A stretch of DNA of 64,000 nt, taken from contig DATFFB010000214.1 in NCBI GenBank assembly GCA_035250485.1, forward strand, positions 16,304 to 80,303, given 5' to 3'. Origin of the DNA: JACCTH01 sp035250485 (lineage in GTDB: Bacteria > Actinomycetota > Acidimicrobiia > Spongiisociales > ZC4RG35). Below the pieces are notes generated by a model. The model made no database searches. It saw only the letters and a list, made by a program, of their open reading frames with translations, and was not told the DNA's origin. Positions 1-7,267 of the stretch are shown one piece after another. The position numbers and the translations under genes are program-made. Every line of letters begins with the position of its first letter. Position 1 is the stretch's first letter.

Positions 1-7
1 CCTTGCT

Positions 8-37
8 TTGACACAAATTCCGTCGGCGCAATATCCT
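8..37 (+). promoter_or_regulatory. Sigma70-type promoter of the rpmH operon
   Basis: A perfect -35 box TTGACA (8-13) is followed after 18 bp by TATCCT (32-37), placing the predicted start of transcription near position 44, about 35 nt before rpmH. A GGGGTGA Shine-Dalgarno-like stretch (64-70) precedes the ATG at 79. It probably drives rpmH-rnpA-yidD-yidC. The divergent dnaA gene would lie to the left of the window. Confidence 0.65.
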
Positions 38-78
38 TGACCCGTCCGCCCACCCCGTATGTCGGGGTGATTGCCACT

Positions 79-213
79 ATGAAAAGAACCTTCCAACCCA
101 AAGTACGCCGCCGGAAAAGGAACCACGGATTTCGTCACCGTATGGCCGATCGAGCCGGGCGGGCGATCCTCAAGGCTCGTAGGGCCAAGGGTCGCAAGCG
201 GCTCGCCGCCTGA
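79..213 (+). CDS. rpmH: 50S ribosomal protein bL34
   Basis: This 44-residue, Arg/Lys-rich protein begins MKRTFQPKVRRRKRNHGFR, the diagnostic bL34 sequence, and has the normal family length. It is a small structural protein of the large ribosomal subunit. It is the first gene of the origin-proximal operon, and its TGA overlaps the proposed rnpA start by four bases. It is too short for many ORF filters, but the family match is unambiguous. Confidence 0.97.
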   Translation: MKRTFQPKVRRRKRNHGFRHRMADRAGRAILKARRAKGRKRLAA

Positions 214-542
214 CGCGGCCCCCCGTCGTCCGGCCCGTTTCGCTTAAGAACAGGGCCGATTTTCGCCGGGTTCTCGATACCGGTCGGCGTCGCAAGGTAG
301 GCGGGCTTTTGGTTGTCCGCAGCCCTGGCGAACCCGACCAGATCCGCATCGGGTTGGTGGCAGGGAAACGAATAGGAAATGCAGTGCAGCGAAATCGAAT
401 CAGGCGCCGCCTTCGGGCGGCGGCAGGCGACGCCGAGGTGCCAGTCGGTTTCGACTATGTGTTGATCCCGGAACGGGAGGCTGCCGACGTCCCCTACCCG
501 CGGCTGGTCGAATGGGTGACCGCCGCCTGCCGACTCGACTGA
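210..542 (+). CDS. rnpA: Ribonuclease P protein component, probable CTG start
   Basis: This is the protein subunit of RNase P, which matures the 5' ends of tRNAs. The family signature GNAVQRNRIRRRLR is clear, and the N-terminal conserved strand (SLKNRADFRRVLDTG) lies upstream of the first conventional start, the TTG at 309. The open frame begins at 183 after a TAG, and no ATG, GTG or TTG occurs before 309. The best start is CTG at 210-212, which overlaps the rpmH stop as CTGA and gives 110 residues, the usual RnpA length. Starting at 309 would delete about a third of the fold. The frame and family are certain; the start codon is inferred. Confidence 0.88.
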   Translation: MTRPPVVRPVSLKNRADFRRVLDTGRRRKVGGLLVVRSPGEPDQIRIGLVAGKRIGNAVQRNRIRRRLRAAAGDAEVPVGFDYVLIPEREAADVPYPRLVEWVTAACRLD

Positions 543-547
543 CTCAC

Positions 548-814
548 ATGGCAATTTCAGGGACCCGCACATCAACTCAACAGCGCCCCCTTTCCGCGCT
601 GGCGGTTTTTCTGATCGTTGTCTATCAGCGATTGCTGAGTGTCCGCCTGGGCCGCAATTGTCGCTATTTCCCGAGCTGCTCGCAGTACGCGATCGAGGCG
701 ATCGATCTTCACGGCGTTTTCCGCGGGGGCCTGATGGGTCTGCGACGCCTGAGCCGGTGCCACCCATTACATCCTGGGGGGCTTGACCCGGTCCCTCCCG
801 CCAGGACGCGGTAA
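548..814 (+). CDS. yidD: Membrane protein insertion efficiency factor YidD
   Basis: This 88-residue protein has the YidD core: an amphipathic hydrophobic N-terminal stretch (about residues 18-32) and then the conserved NCRYFPSCSQYAIEAI and RLSRCHPLHPGG motifs with three cysteines. YidD lies next to rnpA and yidC in most bacteria and assists YidC-dependent membrane insertion from the inner face. The ATG at 548, six bases after the rnpA stop, is preferred over an upstream start inside rnpA. Its TAA directly abuts the yidC ATG. Confidence 0.92.
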   Translation: MAISGTRTSTQQRPLSALAVFLIVVYQRLLSVRLGRNCRYFPSCSQYAIEAIDLHGVFRGGLMGLRRLSRCHPLHPGGLDPVPPARTR

Positions 815-1666
815 ATGGGCGAAATCTTCAACGGTCTCCAGAACGCCCTCGGCAGCGCCCTGGCGTTCTTCTACGACCTAGTTCCCTCCTATGGGCTGGC
901 GATCATTCTCCTGACCGTGGCGGTGAACCTCCTCTTGTTCCCGCTGACGCTCAAGCAAACCCGTTCGACTAGGGCGTTCACCGCGATTCAGCCTGAGATT
1001 CGTCGCATCCAGAAGGAGTACAAGGACCGGCCCGAGGAGATGCAAAAGGAGTTGATGCGCGTCCAGCGGGAGGCCGGTGCCACTCCTGGGGGGTGTCTCC
1101 TTCCACTCATCGTCCAGTTTCCGATCTGGTTGGCGCTTTTCCAGGTCCTCAACGCCCCGGGCCATATCCCGGAGGGATCGGCTCTGGCGAATGCCATCGC
1201 CGCCGGCGAAAACCGCTTCCTAGGCATGAATCTTGGCACCCGCGTCTCTGAGGCGGTCTCGGCGGGCATCGGCTCAGCCCTTCCATATCTGGGCATGCTG
1301 GCGGTGATGGTGGCCAGCCAGTACATCCAGACCTGGCACGCCACCTCCGGCCAGGCCCGTCCCGACAATCCCCAGGCCGCCGCCGGTCAGGCGGTCAGTC
1401 GGATCATGCCGCTCTTCATCGGGATCGTCTCCTACAACTTTCCGGCCGGATTGGTCCTCTATTGGATGACTGGAAATATTTTCCGGCTACTCCAACAAAT
1501 TGTGATCTTCAAGATCGACGGCAGGCCGCAGCTTGTGCCCGCCGATACGGGCCGTCAGGTTGCCGGCAAGGAGGCAACGCGGAGCAAGGCGGATAACAAG
1601 GAGCCGGAGATCCGAAAGGCGCAGCAGGGTGCGGTCGACAAACGGCGTCGCCGCCGGCGGAAATAG
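815..1666 (+). CDS. yidC: Membrane protein insertase YidC/Oxa1 family
   Basis: This 283-residue insertase places membrane proteins in the cytoplasmic membrane, alone or with SecYEG. It is the short actinobacterial/Gram-positive type, without the large periplasmic domain of enterobacterial YidC. Visible parts are a hydrophobic segment at about 20-45, the cytoplasmic loop FTAIQPEIRRIQKEYKDRPE, the GGCLLPLIVQFPIWLALFQVL helix split as usual, further hydrophobic segments to about residue 235, and a basic tail ending in eight consecutive Arg/Lys residues. Such tails contact ribosomes in the family. The ATG follows the yidD stop without a gap. Confidence 0.95.
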   Translation: MGEIFNGLQNALGSALAFFYDLVPSYGLAIILLTVAVNLLLFPLTLKQTRSTRAFTAIQPEIRRIQKEYKDRPEEMQKELMRVQREAGATPGGCLLPLIVQFPIWLALFQVLNAPGHIPEGSALANAIAAGENRFLGMNLGTRVSEAVSAGIGSALPYLGMLAVMVASQYIQTWHATSGQARPDNPQAAAGQAVSRIMPLFIGIVSYNFPAGLVLYWMTGNIFRLLQQIVIFKIDGRPQLVPADTGRQVAGKEATRSKADNKEPEIRKAQQGAVDKRRRRRRK

Positions 1667-1684
1667 CAAGAACGAGGAAGTGAA

Positions 1685-2569
1685 ATGGTCGAGTGGGTAG
1701 AGGTTCGCGGAAAGAGCATCGAGGTGGCAGTGGCGGCGGCTATGAACGAGCTGGGGGTAACCGACCGCTCGGACGTCGACGTGGAAGTAGTACAGGAACC
1801 CGAAAAGGGATTTCTCGGTTTGGGGGGTAGAGACGCCATTGTCAGGGTCAAGCCCCGGGCACGGCGGGCCCGGGGTCGGGACCGGGATCGTCGGCCCCGT
1901 ACCGGCGCCAGCCGGACTGGTGGTTCGCGTCCCGAAGGTCGGAGTCGGGAGGCCCCTTCCCGCAGTGGCGGTCAACGGGGCAGTAATGCCCCTCGTTCCC
2001 AGGGTCGCAGCGGTGGAAACGCGCGCTCGGGCGCTCCCAGGACCAGAAGTCCAGAGGCGGCCAGCCGCAGCGAGCGGCCCCCGGTCGATGTCAACCCCGC
2101 CGAGCAGGCGCCCGTGGTAGAGCAGTTCCTCCGGGGATTGGTTGAATCGTTCGGGCTCGAAGGCTCGGTGCGGGTGGAAATCGAGGAAGACGTCATCATT
2201 GCCACGGTCGAGGGAGAACAAACCGAGGCCCTGGTGGGGGTAAGGGGCTCGGTGCTCGACGCCGTCCACGAGATCACGAAAACCACCCTTCACCGCCAGT
2301 TCAAGGACACCGCCCGGGTCCGCCTCGACATTGCCGGCTATTCGGAACGACGCCGTCAGGCTCTCAGTATCTACGCCGGCCAGCTCATCGAGCAGGTGAT
2401 GAGCGAGGGTGGCGAGATCATGCTCGAACCAATGAGCGCGGCCGATCGGAAAGTCATCCACGACTCGGTGGCCGCGGTCGACGGCGTGCGGTCCTATTCC
2501 GAGGGCGAACCGCCACGGCGATATGTGGTGATCTCTCAGGTCGAAGACGAGGCCGACGACGAGGCTTAA
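1685..2569 (+). CDS. jag: Jag/KhpB RNA-binding protein (Jag-N, KH, R3H)
   Basis: This 294-residue protein has three parts. Residues 1-55 form a Jag-N domain with the motif KGFLGLGGRDAIV. Residues of about 60-130 are a low-complexity Arg/Gly/Ser/Pro linker. The C-terminal half carries KH and R3H domains (GVRGSVLDAVHEITKT, then SERRRQALSIYA and DRKVIHDSVAAVDGVRSYSEGE). Jag/KhpB proteins bind RNA and influence cell envelope and division genes in Gram-positive bacteria. The long disordered linker is characteristic of actinobacterial versions. The location between yidC and rsmG is conserved. Confidence 0.93.
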   Translation: MVEWVEVRGKSIEVAVAAAMNELGVTDRSDVDVEVVQEPEKGFLGLGGRDAIVRVKPRARRARGRDRDRRPRTGASRTGGSRPEGRSREAPSRSGGQRGSNAPRSQGRSGGNARSGAPRTRSPEAASRSERPPVDVNPAEQAPVVEQFLRGLVESFGLEGSVRVEIEEDVIIATVEGEQTEALVGVRGSVLDAVHEITKTTLHRQFKDTARVRLDIAGYSERRRQALSIYAGQLIEQVMSEGGEIMLEPMSAADRKVIHDSVAAVDGVRSYSEGEPPRRYVVISQVEDEADDEA

Positions 2570-2576
2570 ACCCTCT

Positions 2577-2592
2577 AGTTTCACGTGAATCC
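2577..2592. promoter_or_regulatory. parS-like ParB binding site
   Basis: The sequence AGTTTCACGTGAATCC matches the parS consensus TGTTTCACGTGAAACA at 13 of 16 positions, including the whole TTTCACGTGAA core (2579-2589). It lies 1.4 kb from parB and spans the rsmG start, its GTG being the GTG of the palindrome. parS sites cluster near the origin and nucleate ParB spreading. The match is strong; occupancy by ParB is inferred. Confidence 0.7.
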
Positions 2593-3175
2593 TCGCCTGG
2601 AGGCTGCCGCCAGGGCCGTCGGGGTCACCCTTGATGACGGCATGAGGCAGCGCCTGGCGACCTTGGGAGGGTGGTTGACGACCGAGGCTCTGGCGGGCGG
2701 TGGGGTCGGCCCCAATGAGGCCGCCAAGATCGAGGAGAGGCACCTGGTGGATTCGATCCTCTTCGCGGCCGGGTGGGCGAGTGCCCCTCCGGTATGCTGG
2801 GATCTGGGTTCGGGCGCCGGGCTCCCGGGGTTGGTGCTGGCTTGCATCTGGCCCGGCACCAGGCTGGTGCTGGTCGACTCTTCTGCCAAGCGCTGCGAGC
2901 TCGCCCGACGTGGAGGCCGTGTGGTGGGCGTCGATGTTGAAGTGCAGCAGTCCCGGATCGAGGATTTGACCGGGCCTTATTCCGCCATTGTCAGTCGGGC
3001 GACGATCCCCGCGGCGCGATTTGGTGGGATACTGAAACGGTTGCTGGCTCCCGGCGGGGTGGCTGTCATCTCGGGAAGTAGCCACGGCCATCCTCCGGGT
3101 TTTGAGCGCCTGCAGTTCCCGGGCGAGGAATTCTTTGATCGAACCTCCCGGCTTCTTATCATGCGCTCACCTTGA
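2585..3175 (+). CDS. rsmG: 16S rRNA (guanine-N7) methyltransferase RsmG (GidB)
   Basis: This 196-residue SAM-dependent methyltransferase modifies a guanine of 16S rRNA near the decoding site (G527 in E. coli numbering). The SAM-binding loop reads WDLGSGAGLPGL (about residues 73-84), followed by VLVDSSAKRCELARR as the acidic ribose-binding strand region. Loss of RsmG gives low-level streptomycin resistance in other bacteria. The GTG start lies inside the parS-like palindrome. Its TGA overlaps the parA TTG start. Confidence 0.94.
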   Translation: MNPRLEAAARAVGVTLDDGMRQRLATLGGWLTTEALAGGGVGPNEAAKIEERHLVDSILFAAGWASAPPVCWDLGSGAGLPGLVLACIWPGTRLVLVDSSAKRCELARRGGRVVGVDVEVQQSRIEDLTGPYSAIVSRATIPAARFGGILKRLLAPGGVAVISGSSHGHPPGFERLQFPGEEFFDRTSRLLIMRSP

Positions 3176-4002
3176 ACGGCTCCTCCGCCATTAGCCCGGT
3201 CGAAGTCGGCTCCGAAACCCCGACGTCCGGCGTCGCCACCGTAGTTGCGCTGGCGAATCAAAAGGGTGGGGTGGGGAAGTCGACCACCGCCATCAACCTG
3301 GCCGCGGCCCTGGCGATGCAGGGTCAGCGCTCGTTGATCGTCGACCTGGATCCGCAGGGCAATGCCACCTCAGGCCTCGGCATTGATCGGAGCGGGATCG
3401 CCGCTTCGATATATGACGTTCTTTTAAAGGACGTAGCAGTCGAGGACGCTATTGAACCGACCTCGGTCAAGAGCCTCTTTGTCCTCCCCGCCACGATCGA
3501 TCTGGCCGGGGCGGAAATCGAGTTGGTCCCGCTTCTGTCCCGAGAACAGCGGCTCCGTCAAGCCTTCGCTCCGATTCTCGAGGACTATCAGGTCATCTTT
3601 ATCGACTGCCCTCCCTCACTTGGACTCCTGACGGTGAACGCCCTCACCGCTGCCCACGAGGTCCTTATCCCGATTCAGTGCGAGTACTACGCCCTCGAGG
3701 GCTTGAGCCAGTTGCTCAACAATGTGGACCTGGTCCGGCGGCAGCTGAATCCTCAACTGGTGATCGAAGGTGTGGTACTGACCATGTACGACTCCCGGAC
3801 CAACCTTTCTCGCGACGTCGCCACCCAAGTGCGAAGTCACTTCGGGGATAAGACGTACCGGACCGTGATCCCGCGCTCGGTGCGGATTTCGGAGGCTCCC
3901 TCATATGGGGAGCCGATCGAGGCGCTCGACCCCATGGCTCGGGGGGCGATTGCCTATCGCGAGCTAGGTCGAGAGTTTCGGAGGCGTCATGGTCTCGACT
4001 AG
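3172..4002 (+). CDS. parA: Chromosome partitioning ATPase ParA/Soj
   Basis: This 276-residue ParA-family ATPase moves origin-bound ParB-parS complexes. The deviant Walker A motif KGGVGKSTTAINLAAAL lies at about residues 31-47, with LIVDLDPQGNATSGLG (A') and VIFIDCPPSLGLLTVNAL (Walker B) downstream. About 25 divergent residues precede the first strand, as in mycobacterial ParA. The TTG start forms a TTGA overlap with rsmG, indicating translational coupling. parB begins nine bases downstream behind an AGGAGG site (4000-4005). Confidence 0.95.
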   Translation: MNGSSAISPVEVGSETPTSGVATVVALANQKGGVGKSTTAINLAAALAMQGQRSLIVDLDPQGNATSGLGIDRSGIAASIYDVLLKDVAVEDAIEPTSVKSLFVLPATIDLAGAEIELVPLLSREQRLRQAFAPILEDYQVIFIDCPPSLGLLTVNALTAAHEVLIPIQCEYYALEGLSQLLNNVDLVRRQLNPQLVIEGVVLTMYDSRTNLSRDVATQVRSHFGDKTYRTVIPRSVRISEAPSYGEPIEALDPMARGAIAYRELGREFRRRHGLD

Positions 4003-4011
4003 GAGGTTCCG

Positions 4012-4857
4012 ATGAGTCAGAAGCGCGGCCTGGGCAGAGGACTGGAAGCGCTGATCCCTTCGACCCCCGATCCCGAGCAAGGTTTCGCCGAGATCGAGAT
4101 CGACGAGATCCGGCCTAACCCGCAACAACCCCGGGGAGATTTCGACGACGAAGCGCTCTCCGGTCTGGCGGAGTCGATCAGGAGCCTCGGCCTTCTCCAG
4201 CCGGTGGTGGTCCGCCCCGATCCCGAGGGGGGCTATTTCCTGGTCGCCGGGGAACGCAGATGGCGGGCGGCTCGCAAGGCAGGGCTCAGTCGGATTCCGG
4301 CCGTGATCCGGACGAGCGATGATCGGGAATGGCTTACCGCTGCCCTGGTCGAGAACCTGCAGCGGGCCGATCTCAATCCGTTGGAAGAGGCGGCCGCCTT
4401 TCAACAACTTCTGGAAGATTTTGGCTTAACGCACGAGGAGGTGGGTCGGAGAGTTGGGCGAAGCCGGGCGGCGATCACCAATTCGATTCGTCTACTCGGG
4501 CTCCCTGCCTCGATCCAATCCCGGTTGGCGAGCGGAGAGCTCAGTGCCGGCCACGCCCGGGCTTTGGCGGCGATCGACGACCGGGCCTTCGCCGAGCACG
4601 TCGCCAAGCGGGCGGTGGCAGAAGGTTGGAGCGTTCGTCAGGTCGAGGAGGCGGTGCGTCTGCGGCGAGGTGAAGCCACGTCAGCGCCCCGTCTGCGCGA
4701 GGTTCGCCCCGCCGAGATCATCGAACTCGAGATGCGGCTTGCCGAGCGCTTGGGAAGCAAGGTCCGAGTCGACTTCCGCCAGGGCAAGGGGGCCCTACGA
4801 ATCGACTATCGATCCCTCGAAGAGCTGGAGAAGATCTACCGAAGACTAATGAGCTGA
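4012..4857 (+). CDS. parB: Chromosome partitioning protein ParB/Spo0J
   Basis: This 281-residue centromere-binding CTPase has the N-terminal KRGLGRGLEALIP ParA-interaction motif, the ParB/Srx-like CTPase motifs RPNPQQPR, GERRWRAAR and ENLQRADLNPLEEA, a helix-turn-helix (EEVGRRVGRSRAAITNSIRLL) that reads parS, and a C-terminal dimerization segment. All catalytic motifs appear intact. Its likely target is the parS-like site at 2577. The gene is followed after 34 bp by the cwlM homologue on the same strand, unlike the mycobacterial arrangement, where the two genes converge. Confidence 0.95.
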   Translation: MSQKRGLGRGLEALIPSTPDPEQGFAEIEIDEIRPNPQQPRGDFDDEALSGLAESIRSLGLLQPVVVRPDPEGGYFLVAGERRWRAARKAGLSRIPAVIRTSDDREWLTAALVENLQRADLNPLEEAAAFQQLLEDFGLTHEEVGRRVGRSRAAITNSIRLLGLPASIQSRLASGELSAGHARALAAIDDRAFAEHVAKRAVAEGWSVRQVEEAVRLRRGEATSAPRLREVRPAEIIELEMRLAERLGSKVRVDFRQGKGALRIDYRSLEELEKIYRRLMS

Positions 4858-4891
4858 GCACTCTCCGGCCCTCCTAACTTTGAGGTCACAC

Positions 4892-5878
4892 ATGAGGCTT
4901 TATCGCCGGAGCGACACCGGAGACGCCGTGCGCGACATCCAGGGCCGCCTGCTCGCGCTTGGCTACCACCCCCAGAGCGATCCGGGGGGAGAGTTCGGGG
5001 CCGCCACCGAAGCGGCCGTGCGGGAATTTCAAAGCGATCGCGGCCTCACCGCCGACGGCGAGGTTGGACCCGAGACCTGGCGAGTGCTTTACGAAGCCGG
5101 TTACCGGTTGGGGGATCGGCTGCTTTTTCTGCGGCGCCCAATGTTGCGGGGAGAGGATGTGGCTGAGCTGCAGGGACGCCTCAGCCAACTCGGATTCGAT
5201 CCCGGCAAGGTGGATGGAATCTTTGGCCTCGAGACCGAGCAAGCGGTCCTCGAGTTTCAGCGCAATCGAGTCCTAACCGAGGATGGGATCGCCGGCCCCG
5301 AGGTTCTCACCGAGCTCCGACTGTTGGTCCGCGGAAAGATGCGAGCCGGACGAGAAACGGTGAGGGAGCGGGAATGGCTGCGGAGCTTGCCCGACAGTGT
5401 CGTCGGGTCCCGGGTGTTCTTTGATGCAGCCTGTCGCACCCCGGAAGAAGCCCGGGCGACGTGGGTGGCGGCGAGCTCGGCGGCGATGGAGCTGCAGGCG
5501 CGAGGTGGCCAGCCGATTCTGGGTCGTGCCGCCGACACGCGGCTCCCGGAACGAGTACGGGCCGGGCGGGCCAATCGCCTGGGGGCGGAACTGGTGGTGT
5601 CATTTCAGGTTCGGGCGGATGGGGGCCCGGCGGCGGTCTTTTACTTCGCCAGCGATCGGGGAGTCTCACGGGCAGGGGAGATGCTCGCCAACCGAATCGC
5701 CGAGACCGCCGGGGGGCTTGTGGAGGGGCGCGCTACCGCCATCCTGCGCGATACCAGGGCGCCGTCGGTGATCGTTTCACATCCCGAGCTCGGAACCGAA
5801 ATCGGACGCCTGGTGGTTGACGGCCTGGCGCAGTTCTTCGCTACGGCAGCCTTGGAAACCTCAGATTCGAAGACTTAA
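4892..5878 (+). CDS. cwlM: CwlM-like regulator: two peptidoglycan-binding domains and a degenerate amidase
   Basis: This 328-residue protein has two PG_binding_1 repeats (about residues 5-65 and 80-145) and a C-terminal amidase_3-like domain. It has no signal peptide. The zinc ligands expected of a functional amidase are not visible: the DPGHGG position reads FFDAACRTPEE, the S-[IF]-H strand reads VVSFQVRAD, and the final Glu strand reads SVIVSHPELG. Mycobacterial CwlM, encoded in the same neighbourhood, is likewise a non-hydrolytic cytoplasmic regulator of MurA. A comparable role is inferred here. The ATG at 4892 has GAGG six bases upstream. The last codons run into the heptad repeat at 5872. 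Confidence 0.82.
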   Translation: MRLYRRSDTGDAVRDIQGRLLALGYHPQSDPGGEFGAATEAAVREFQSDRGLTADGEVGPETWRVLYEAGYRLGDRLLFLRRPMLRGEDVAELQGRLSQLGFDPGKVDGIFGLETEQAVLEFQRNRVLTEDGIAGPEVLTELRLLVRGKMRAGRETVREREWLRSLPDSVVGSRVFFDAACRTPEEARATWVAASSAAMELQARGGQPILGRAADTRLPERVRAGRANRLGAELVVSFQVRADGGPAAVFYFASDRGVSRAGEMLANRIAETAGGLVEGRATAILRDTRAPSVIVSHPELGTEIGRLVVDGLAQFFATAALETSDSKT

Positions 5879-5953
5879 GACAAGAGACAAAAGACGAAAG
5901 ACAAAAGAAAAAAGAGTCTCTGGTCTTTCAGCCCGCCGAAGGCGGGCGATCTT
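5872..5953 (+). repeat. Heptad-repeat element 1 with hairpin
   Basis: Seven-base units starting with GA run from 5872 to 5920 (GACTTAA, GACAAGA, GACAAAA, GACGAAA, GACAAAA, GAAAAAA, GAGTCTC). The first contains the cwlM stop codon. After a short spacer, GCCCGCC-GAA-GGCGGGC (5931-5947) forms a 7-bp hairpin, followed by GATCTT. A 25-base stretch and the hairpin block recur at 7558-7633. It lies between the convergent genes cwlM and trxA, where the hairpin could end transcription on both strands. Confidence 0.8.
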
Positions 5954-6278
5954 AAGCCAGAAATTCCGACAGTTCGGAGACGAGGTTGTGCTTAGGGCGG
6001 GCGCCGATGATTCGCTTCTTCTCGACTCCATCCTGAAAGAGGATCAGGGTCGGGATGCTCATCACGTCATACTCGCCGGAAATCTGCGGATTCTCGTCGA
6101 CATTGAGCTTGCCGATTCGAAGCTTGCCGTCGTACTCGGTGGCCATCTCGTCGAGGATGGGGGCAATCAACCGACAGGGTCCGCACCACTCGGCCCAAAA
6201 ATCGACCAGGATGGGAGTTCCTCCCGCAATGGTCTGATCGAAGCTCGACTTGTCGAGGATGACGGTGTTTTCAGTCAT
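5952..6278 (-). CDS. trxA: Thioredoxin
   Basis: This 108-residue thioredoxin reduces protein disulfides in the cytoplasm. The active site WCGPC occurs in FWAEWCGPCRLIAPIL (about residues 27-42), and the cis-proline loop reads VMSIPTLILF. Its reductase is encoded immediately upstream by trxB, on the same strand with a 59-bp gap. The two form the usual actinobacterial trxB-trxA pair downstream of a sigma/anti-sigma pair, suggesting control by that sigma factor as for mycobacterial SigM neighbours. Confidence 0.95.
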   Translation of the reverse strand: MTENTVILDKSSFDQTIAGGTPILVDFWAEWCGPCRLIAPILDEMATEYDGKLRIGKLNVDENPQISGEYDVMSIPTLILFQDGVEKKRIIGARPKHNLVSELSEFLA

Positions 6279-6337
6279 GTGTTTCCTTTCCTACCAAAGG
6301 CCAACCCATACCCGGTCGGCCTCATTCCAACACTGGT

Positions 6338-7267
6338 CTATTCCGCCAGCGATTCGAGGTAATGCTGAGCATCCAGGGCCGCCATACAGCCGGTGCCGGC
6401 GGCGCTGACTGCCTGGCGATACCGGGAATCGGCCACGTCACCGGCCGCGAATACACCCGGGACATCGGTAGCCGTGGTTCCGTCCCCTTTCAGGATCAGG
6501 TAGCCGCGCTCGTCGAGGCGGAGGCTGTCGGCGAAGATGGCGGTGTTGGGGATGTGACCGATAGCTACGAACACCCCATCGGCGGCCAGGCGCTCCTTCT
6601 CACCGGTCTCGGTGTTGACCAGCGTGACCGCCTGAACGCCCTTGTCTCCCAGGATCTCTTCGACCAGTGAGTTCCATCGGACTTTGATCTTGGGGTGGTC
6701 GAGCACCCGTTGAGCCATGATCGCCGAGGCCCGGAACTCATCCCGCCGATGGACGACTGTCACTTGAGAGGCGAAGCGGGTGAGGAACAGCGCCTCCTCC
6801 ATGGCCGAGTCACCCCCGCCGACCACGACCAGTTCCTTGTCCCGGAAGAAGAATCCATCGCAGGTGGCGCACGAGGAAACCCCGCGGCCGGTGAGGCGCT
6901 CTTCACCGGGAATGCCTAGCCATTTCGCCGCCGCCCCGGTGGCGATGACGACGGATCGAGCTTTATGACCGTTGTCGCCGGTGAAGACCTCGAAGGGATC
7001 GGAGGAAAGGTCCACCGCGGTGACGTCGGTGGCAACGAGGCGCGCCCCAAATCTCTCGGCCTGCTTGCGAAACTGGTCCATGAGCTCAGGCCCAAGAATG
7101 CCGCCCGGGAAACCTGGATAGTTCTCAACGTCGGTGGTGATCATGAGCTGGCCGCCGGGTTGAGTGCCTTCGAAAACGAGCGGCTTCAAGTCGGCTCGGG
7201 CCGCGTAGAGGGCGGCAGTGAGGCCGGCGGGCCCGCTGCCGATGATGATGACGTTTTCGGTTGTCAC
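6338..7267 (-). CDS. trxB: Thioredoxin-disulfide reductase
   Basis: This 309-residue flavoprotein transfers electrons from NADPH through FAD and a CxxC to thioredoxin. It has the FAD motif IIGSGPAGLTAALYAARA at the N-terminus, the redox site SCATCDGFF (about residues 132-140), the NADPH motif VVGGGDSAMEEALFL, and the C-terminal FAD motif GVFAAGDVADSRYRQAVSAAG. The length is typical. The start overlaps the 91-residue membrane protein gene upstream by four bases (ATGA), so the two are translationally coupled. Confidence 0.96.
   Translation of the reverse strand: MTTENVIIIGSGPAGLTAALYAARADLKPLVFEGTQPGGQLMITTDVENYPGFPGGILGPELMDQFRKQAERFGARLVATDVTAVDLSSDPFEVFTGDNGHKARSVVIATGAAAKWLGIPGEERLTGRGVSSCATCDGFFFRDKELVVVGGGDSAMEEALFLTRFASQVTVVHRRDEFRASAIMAQRVLDHPKIKVRWNSLVEEILGDKGVQAVTLVNTETGEKERLAADGVFVAIGHIPNTAIFADSLRLDERGYLILKGDGTTATDVPGVFAAGDVADSRYRQAVSAAGTGCMAALDAQHYLESLAE

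Noticed and set aside
135..767. 210-residue minus-strand ORF over rpmH-rnpA-yidD
   Set aside because: Antisense to three well-supported genes; no recognisable family.
1487..3091. 534-residue minus-strand ORF
   Set aside because: It is antisense to yidC, jag and rsmG, has His/Arg/Gly-rich composition without any domain, and is a by-product of high GC.
5817..6362. ORF with Lys/Arg-rich DKRRKTK segment across cwlM end and trxA
   Set aside because: The basic stretch is the translated heptad repeat and the rest is antisense to trxA.
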